NCBI GenBank assembly: GCA_963995505.1
Contig: OZ023195.1
Location: 5,848,109 to 5,912,108 of the forward strand
Source of the DNA: Hypericum androsaemum
Lineage: Eukaryota > Streptophyta > Magnoliopsida > Malpighiales > Hypericaceae
Length of the DNA: 64,000 bases
Direction of reading: 5' to 3'
Made by a program: the position numbers and the translations under genes. Position 1 is the first letter of the stretch, and every line of letters starts with the position of its first letter. This document shows, piece after piece, positions 57,009 to 64,000 of this stretch. Below the pieces are notes generated by a model. The model did not search any database, was not told where the DNA came from, and saw nothing but the letters and a program-made list of their open reading frames with translations.

Positions 57009-57139
57009 AGGTGTTTTAAGGCTCCTCGTGATTTTTTTTTCTATCGCTTTGTTTCGTTCTTTCTTTAAACATAAAATTAGCCATTGAAGATGAGTCGCTA
57101 TCTTTTTAGCCATTAACGACTTGGTTGCATTAGCTTCCT

Positions 57140-58705
57140 ATAACAATAAGAACCTGTTCCGGCCAGGGATGGACAGGTGCATGCGTGAATTTATCTAGGG
57201 CAGTGATGAGGAAACTCGTCGATGTCACGTGGTTGGTTGGCCTACTATATGCCTTTCAAAGGCAGCAGGTAGGCTTGGTATCCGGCCTATGCAAACAGTT
57301 AACATGGTGGCTTTTGCTGAACTTTCTTGGCGACTTTTGCAGTCTCAGAAAGCCCTCTGGTCTCAAATCATAATCAGTAAGTATGGTAGGGGGCATACCA
57401 GACTGCAGATGTTTGTTCCTAGGTCTGATAGTTCTTCGACCTAGAAAGCAATAGGTCTGCGATGGAGTGTAGGGAACGGGTTGGATACCTCTTTTTGGTA
57501 TGATCCTTGGTTGTTGTGTTCGCCTCTTCGTAACCAACTTGCATGTGATCTACCAATGGAGGAGGAAGTAAAGTGTGTTGCTGATTACTGGCAGCGGACC
57601 GAATGATGGGATTTGGCGCGCTTGGCAGACTTTATGCAGGTGCCGCAACTGGCAGCGTTAGCAGCAATCGACTTAACTATGGCACCATCGACGGTGGATA
57701 CCTTGTCATGGGGGCTGACATCTGATGGCAAATTCTTCACAAAATTAATGTACAAGGCGCTACGGGGAGACCTTGATCTTGGAAACAGGAAGATAGCTTG
57801 GTCTAATGTTTGGTCCTTACTGGTCCCTAAATGGATACGCGTTTTTACTTGGTTGGTTTTGCATGGCAGGTTGATGACCAATGTGGAGCGTTTAGAAGGC
57901 ACCAAACAAGCTGGAGTACTTGCCCAAGATGCTTCTGTGGAGAGGAGACACTGATACATCTGTTTCGTGATTGTAGTTATTCGCGGGGGATGTGGAATGC
58001 GCTCCAGCCTAGTGGTCGACCCGAATTCTTTTCCAAGATGGACTGCAGAGGCTGGATCCAGATGAATATTGCAGCTGCTTGTCAGAATATCGAGGGCCCT
58101 TCTTGGGTGACTGTCTTTATTATTGCGTACTGGTGGCTGTGGAAGTGGCAGAATGACATCGTCTTCAGCAATCGGACGACTTCGGGTCCACCCCAATCTC
58201 GTATATCTCTACAAGCACAAGAGTTTTCCCGTGTTATGACTAACCAAAATACTCCAAACCCCCTAGGCACGAGGTACTTGTATCGTGGACACACCTACCG
58301 CCTGGATTTGTCAAGCTCAATACTGAGGGACCTCTCTTGAAAATTCGGGTACTTCTGGTGCTGGAAGGATTATCAGAGATGCAGTAGGCTATTGGTTATA
58401 GAGATTTGCCAAAGGTATCGGATGTTGCACTTCCCTAGTTGCGGAGCTCTGGGCTCTAGTATTGAGACTCGAGCTAGCATGGGGACGAGATTTTTGACAG
58501 GTTGTGGTAGAGGTCGACTCCTCCCTAGCTCTTCTCTGTGTCAGCCGTGAGGTGGGACGGGACCACTTGTAAGCCAATTTGATCAGCCGAGCACGTGGAC
58601 TGCTTGATCGTGACTGGACGACACAGATACAACATCGAGGAAAATCAGGTGGCAGATTCCCTCTCAAAGTATGCATTGTCTATAGGCTTTGGCCATGTTA
58701 TACCT
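57140..58705 (+). pseudogene. LINE ORF2 C-terminal relic, unit B
   Basis: Same relic as 26947-28632, including the zinc-binding CPRCFCGEETLIHLFRDC. It ends abruptly at TTATAC (58705), where about 820 bp present in unit A (28535-29355) are missing, and joins the interior of the left inverted repeat of the Mutator-like element. Confidence 0.8.
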
Positions 58706-60050
58706 GTGGTTTAAAACATATCAATTGAGTCAAACTTATTCTAATTAAAATCAATTAGAGGCCCGGGCAGCTGCCCAGATCCTACCTGTCCTGCCCGAAC
58801 TTTGCCCGGCCACCTAGATCAGCCACATCAATATTTGATGCTCATGTGGCACGACGTGATAGCAAAAAACCAAGAATCTAAAAACTTTTACGGAAACCCA
58901 AACAAAAAAAGGGGCAAAAAAATTAATCTAATTTTCTCACGTCTGTAGCTTCAACAGCGTATTCAACCTTGATAGCTAATTTCCTCAACTCGAATAGTTA
59001 AAAACCCCCTGAATCAAGAAATAAAAAACCCACATTAGAGCAAAACCCAGAACGGCGGCGACAACAGTGAGGAAATCCTTGACATTATTCTAAAATGGTA
59101 TCGTTGCCGGAGCTCGGGATTGGAAGGGTCGAAGGAGATGGCGTCGTGGACGGCGGCGAGAAAATCCTTCTGCTCTTCAAGTTGGAGCTCCGGCGACAAC
59201 AGTGAGGACCCTAGGACCGGCAGCAGGCAAAGTAGGGCGGCTCCGCAATGATCCGCACCCATGAACTCGTTGTCGGCGTTGAAGGATCCCCTCCTCATCG
59301 CAGCAGTGCATTCGACGCCCACAACGGCGTCCTCCTCCTCCTCGACCCCTTCCTGAAAGATCCCGGGCTGTAAGAACTGTCGACTCCGGCGCCACCATCT
59401 CCTCGCTGCTGCTCTCCCACTTTGCCTCGTCGTCCTCGTGCACCTCTGACCCGGCCCCGGTGAAGAGGAAAGGTACGGTCGAAGAGGAAAGGGCGGGCGC
59501 ACAACGGGGGCGGTGCGGGAGGTGTGGGTGCCGGCGGCGATACGGTTATCGGTGGAGTGGGAGGATGGTAGGCCGACGAGGAAGGACAAGAAGAAGGTCG
59601 CCGGGAAGAGGAAAGGCGGTGGGGGATCGGAGGCCGCCGGCAAGGAGGGATTGTCTTGTTCCTCGGAGGACTGGGAGGTGTCGGGTTCTTTTTCTTTTCC
59701 ACATTTTTCTATTTGGTTTTGGGGAAGAAGAAGATGAGATCCAGGGAAGAAGGAGATGAGTGGGAAGAAGATGAGGAAGAAAGGGGACAATTTTGGTTTG
59801 GGGGAGAGAGGGAAGAAAGAGGGGAAGGAGGGGAGAGGGGATGCCACATCGTGCCACGTCAGCATCAAATATTGATGTGGCTAATCTAGATGGCCAGGCA
59901 AAGTTCGGGCAAGACAGGTAGGGTCCGGGCAGCTGCCCAGGTCTCTAATTGATTTTAATTAAAATAAGTTTGACTTAATTGATACGTTTTAAACCACAGG
60001 ATACTGACTTGATTTTTCGTGATATCATAGGGTACTTAAGTAGATTTTTT
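58706..60050. mobile_element. Mutator-like element, unit B, left end deleted
   Basis: Counterpart of 29302-30702. The first 50 or so bases of the left terminal repeat are gone, so it can no longer move. The GC-rich interior (59040-59840) has a 277-codon open frame on the minus strand (59868-59035) that contains the LQLEEQKDFLAAVHDAIS segment. Confidence 0.75.
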
Positions 60051-61721
60051 TCCTTTTTTTAATATGTAAAATTACATATTAACTTCTCCTAGTAATTTGC
60101 TGCCTTTGCAAAGTGTTGTGGGTAAAAACTTTTAATTTTCCGCTCCAACACAAAGTGATCAAATTGTCCCTTTCTTTAATCCCTAAACACTTTCTTCAAA
60201 GTCTTTTGTCCCTAAACACTTTCTTTAAAGTCTTTTGTCAATTCCCCATTCTCAACATAAACCGTGATACTAAAATGAGCTTAAAAATCTCACAGAAAAC
60301 ATAAATAAATGCTATTCTAGTTCAAACTCTTACTGATAAAAATAATGATTTCGAAGATAAAAAATGATAATCCCAAAACGCAAATATGTGAATAAAAGAG
60401 ATTTCTTACCTGTGTTAATTATGTTACCTAAAAAAATATCAAATTTTCTCATGATTTCAAAAAGGAAAACCAAATTTAAAAAAGTCACTTCTTCTTTTTC
60501 TTGATAAACCAAAGATGAAGTTTTTCCGGTATTAAAAGGACAAGTAACGTAGATATAATTAATGCATTTTTATTTCATCAAAATAATATTAATTCTTTAA
60601 TTTATTAATTTATTAAAAATAAATGACTTAGTAAGTCTCAAAATTGATGTCCATATACAGACAACAACTGTAAGATTAAAAGTAATTTATTAAAAATCAA
60701 TCACTTAGTAGGTCTTGAATTTATTAGATTTTAAATGTAAGATTAAAATTAAAATTTCATTTATGAAACTTATCGAAAAGTATTTGGTTCAAAGGTCAGA
60801 TCTACATACTCTATAAACCTGATGATAAAATATGAGTATGATAATAGAAATTTTCTAGGGTCCAAAGAGTAGGTAGGATAGTTTTTTTTATAGAAATGAG
60901 TAGGATAGTTAGAAACATAGTTTTAAAAAAGTGGTCTGACTGACGGTCCAACTGGTAGGACCGTGAATCATTCGTAAAAGTGGTCCATTTTTAGGGTTAA
61001 AACGGCCTCTGGTCTGATCGCCCAAATTTGGTCAGACCGGGCAGTTTACACTAGTTTTTGACTTGGATCGTCCGGTCTCACTAGATTTTATCCAAATCAG
61101 TAAAAATTAAAACAAAAAAGTCGTATCATATGTTCAATTTCTCTAAATCAACAAAGAAATTTTGATTTTATATGTTATAAATTAGTTGATTTTTCTAAAA
61201 TGTGGATTTTGAAACCTATATTTTGACTATTTAGTGTACATATTATTCGAATAATAGTAAAAAAATTAATAAAAACTATCTAGTCTGACTGGTGGGCCGA
61301 CCGGTCGGACCGGATGAACAGAAAAACAGAAAAAATCCGACATGTACCAAAATTCGTATTTTAAAACTATGGTTAGAAGTATAATAAGTTCAATATATAA
61401 AGCAATCGACAAATGCCTATCGTGTTCATTTTGGTTGTGTGACTTCTTTATTCACAATTTAATTAATTAATAATTACTCCAAGGTCCCTGAGCTATTTTT
61501 TTATAAGTTAAAAGGAGTATTACTTTTCAAGATCGCCAAAAATAATTACATCTTGAGTACCTAATGTACATCACCTAATTATCTAAGGCACGAGATAAAC
61601 ACGAATCATAGCAGAATCTATGATTAGAATTATCTAGTACATATTTCCACCATATATTCACTAAAAAACACCCCTAATTCCAACTAATTGACACCAAAAT
61701 CATTAGAGGCTTGAAGATTTT
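60051..61721. other. AT-rich intergenic region, unit B
   Basis: No gene. It contains duplicated CCCTAAACACTTTCTT words (60180-60235) and the MITE at 60916-61371. Confidence 0.5.
60916..61371. mobile_element. hAT-type MITE, unit B (456 bp)
   Basis: Perfect inverted ends CATAGTTTTAAAA and TTTTAAAACTATG, flanked by GTTAGAAA and GTTAGAAG. Same locus as 31500-31954 in unit A, so insertion predates the duplication. Confidence 0.75.
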
Positions 61722-62196
61722 TTATTGCTCCTTATTCCTGGCGGCGTCACGGACATCCTTAAGAACCTGAGGCACTTCACCCTCCCAAGTACTTGCAGCC
61801 AACCTTAGTGTCTTGATTGCTCGTTCCTCAACCCGAGCTTCAGCACGTTCATCTATTCCAGGCGATTGAAGGGAGGTATCCAAGGTTGGTTTGATTGGAG
61901 CTTTTATAACCAAGTTGCGTACTATGATCTTCCCGAGATCAGCAGCTTTACTCGTCAATTTTCTTGTCCGAGTACTTGATCGTGTCGCGGTCCGCTGAAC
62001 CTCCACGCTGTCCAAGTGCTGAACCTCCTCCACCTTCGAATCAAAGGCAGACTGAGAAACAGCAGGGGCTGCTACAACAGCAGCAGCAGCAGAAATTGCA
62101 GCACCAGCCGCAGGTACCACAACAGCAGAAGGCTCCAAAACCTTCTTTAGAATTAGCTATTGTTAATCTGGGCCTGGACGAGGGCAAGCGATCCAT
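61722..62196 (-). pseudogene. Unknown Ala-rich protein, unit B copy, frameshifted
   Basis: Same reading as 32316-32801, but one extra base near 62147 (CCTTCTTTAG versus CCTCTGCAG in unit A) shifts the frame after the first 16 or so residues. One CAG unit fewer, and a 9-bp in-frame deletion near 61793. The remaining frame is open from about 62138. It lies tail-to-tail with nothing known and about 440 bp from the PBL3-like stop. Confidence 0.45.
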
Positions 62197-62489
62197 CGAA
62201 ACAGCCAAGACGTTTCATAAGGTCTATAAACACTCAATGGCCATCAAACACGTTTAATCAGTAGGTGTTTGAATATCGAAAAGTTTCTAGATTGCGTGCG
62301 AATATATGTCCCTGTTTGGATCATCAAAATTAAACAAGAATGGAAACGACGACTGAACAACACTTCAAGGGAGGTAATACGTTCGCCTGAATTTCTCATA
62401 ATGCTTGCCATTCGTACAATCAAATCACTTAAACCGAAAAATTATCTTATCAAGTTTAGGATTTATACAACAGCAGGTCATCAAGCAGC

Positions 62490-62635
62490 GATGACCTAAA
62501 CTAGCTCAGATGATCTTGACATTTTCCTCCTGTACTATCTCCCAAGATAATCGTTAACACCCAAATACAAAATCGCAAGGCGCACTCCTATAACCAAAGC
62601 AACCAGAAGAATTTACAGAAAGGAGATTCCTCTGC
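62490..62635 (-). other. 3' flanking/UTR of PBL3-like kinase, source of repeated fragments
   Basis: This sequence follows the kinase stop codon. Fragments recur at 23285-23420, 33085-33224 and 45868-46003. Confidence 0.8.
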
Positions 62636-63847
62636 TCAACGGGGGCGCGGGTACTGTCTGTGAGACGGCAAGGGCGACGCACTCGGAGTTAGATGCCGCG
62701 GTGAATGGTAGTGTCCCCTCGGGGAAGTTCGAACAGGTGCACGAGAAAACTCTTGTTGCGAGGACTTCGCGCCCTTCGGGAGTTCGACTTGCTCCAGCAT
62801 TGCCAATACTTCGGACATTCTAGGCCTCAATTTAGGTTCAGAGCTTAGACACTGGTGGGCAAGGTTGGCGGCCGTGAAGGCTCCTTTCTGAGGATACTGA
62901 CCTCCCAACTTGGTGTCCATTATCCGGAACAATTTTCTTTTGTCACCCAGATAAGGTTTAGCCCAGTCCACCAGGTTCTGCTCCACACCATGCTTGGTTT
63001 TATCGACGGCACGCCTTCCAGACAGCAATTCGAGCATGACAACTCCGAAGCTATACACGTCACTTTTCGTAGTGAGCCGACCTGCCCAGATGCGTTTGAC
63101 AGATTATAACATCATTAAAACGCCTTTTCCATTTATACAAACAACACCATTTAGAGACAAGATTGTTCTGAATTATCAAACAAGAGAACATAACACTAAA
63201 TCTATGAGTTCGTAATCCATAATCATAGAGGATAAGAGAACTCAAAATATGGAATTTCGATTTTCACAAGAATGATCAGGGTCATTTTCTGCCATCGAGC
63301 TCTCCGATCAATGATCAAACTTCTCGGGACAAAGTTTTCTATATGGTATCTCTAATAATGAAATCCAATGACTAGATGAGACCCATCCAAAAAAAATCAT
63401 ATTCGATTCTAAAAAAAAGTCATATCAAAAAACTTTTTTTCTGTTTTACAAAAGAAAGATTGGTGTTGGGCGACATCAGATCAGTATATGGTCATACCTG
63501 TTGCAACGTACTCTGGCGCTGCGTATCCATGGGTACCCATAACTTGGGTCGAGACGTGAGTCTTATCACCAGTTGGACCAGCTTTGGCCAAACCAAAATC
63601 GGATAGTTTTGCATTGAAATCCTGCAAACAAGATGCAACGTCAGCTACTGATATGGTTATGAAAAGTATCTCAGGAAGGAAACGGTCATTCTTTCTCCAA
63701 TTCTGCATACCGAATCCAGCAAGATATTTGACGCCTTGAAATCCCGGTATATCACTTGAGACTTCGCATCGTGGAGGAATGCGAGTCCTCTTGCAGCACC
63801 TATGGCTACCTTCATTCTTATTGCCCATGAAAGCGGCTGCAGTCCTC
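62636..63847 (-). CDS. PBL3/APK2-like receptor-like cytoplasmic kinase (RLCK VII), 3' exons only
   Basis: Serine/threonine kinase of the PBS1-like group, which relays pattern-receptor signals at the plasma membrane. Exons on the minus strand: 63847-63711 (subdomain [16 protein letters not shown]), 63621-63498 ([20 protein letters not shown] activation loop, [14 protein letters not shown]) and 63081-62636 ([20 protein letters not shown] to subdomain XI, then a Ser/Pro/Arg-rich tail). HRD-type Y-R-D, DFG and APE motifs are intact, and splice sites are canonical. Wording is closest, from memory, to Arabidopsis PBL3/APK2. The N-lobe and any N-terminal acylation site lie beyond 64000. Stop at 62636-62638 sits right at the edge of the duplicated segment. 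It looks functional as far as seen. Confidence 0.9.
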
Positions 63848-64000
63848 CTGCAAAGAAGTGACACCGAAGATCACAAAATGTCACCTTAGAGAGTTCATAT
63901 TTCTCAGAAAACAACGTCAATATGACAATACTATTTATGGCAGAATAATCAGGGAACCGATATCAAACTTAAATCAAGAATCTATGCTTCCATGGGACAA

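Overview
The window is nuclear DNA of a flowering plant, probably a eudicot. The evidence is spliced genes with GT-AG introns, an F-box gene, a PBL-type receptor-like cytoplasmic kinase, a SNF7/VPS32 gene, Ty1/copia and Ty3/gypsy elements primed by initiator tRNA-Met, plant-type LINEs and Mutator-like elements. I cannot name the species. Most of the window is recent segmental duplication overgrown with transposons. Few genes are intact.

Layout. (1) 1-6134 is an inverted copy of 33225-38702 plus 43798-44100. It carries the start of a gene I call the KEN-like gene (minus strand), head-to-head with a SNF7 pseudogene (plus strand, 3305-7621). A Mutator-type MITE and a short LINE that has only ORF1 have inserted into the pseudogene. 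(2) 7622-21258 is a transposon graveyard of LINE fragments, a 5'-truncated copia element and a probable solo LTR. Inside it sits a diverged but intact five-exon KEN-like gene, copy C (10695-13097). (3) Unit A, 21259-33224, holds KEN-like copy A, a broken F-box gene, LINE and boron-transporter remnants, a Mutator-like element carrying a GC-rich segment, an unknown Ala-rich gene, and a fragment of the 3' end of a PBL3-like kinase gene. (4) The right arm, 33225-38702, is interrupted next to KEN-like copy B by a young copia element (38703-43797). (5) Unit B, 43843-62634, repeats unit A in the same order, with a gypsy element (50152-57008) inserted. It ends in the real 3' half of the PBL3-like kinase gene (62636-63847), which runs off the right edge.

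The most interesting content is the KEN-like family. There are three intact members (343, 343 and 336 aa) and a fourth cut by the left edge, all with the same splice phases. I do not recognise the family from memory. Read by eye, the middle looks like a decayed kinase C-lobe and the C-terminal half like the KEN ribonuclease domain of IRE1/RNase L, without the usual catalytic residues. This is a hypothesis that needs a profile search.

Copies A and B are the same over about 3.06 kb, apart from one homopolymer base, from the start codon to the middle of the F-box gene. Sequence outside that tract has clearly diverged. The tract stops exactly at a deletion with filler sequence, which suggests repair-linked gene conversion. 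Other templated-repair scars occur in both inverted arms.
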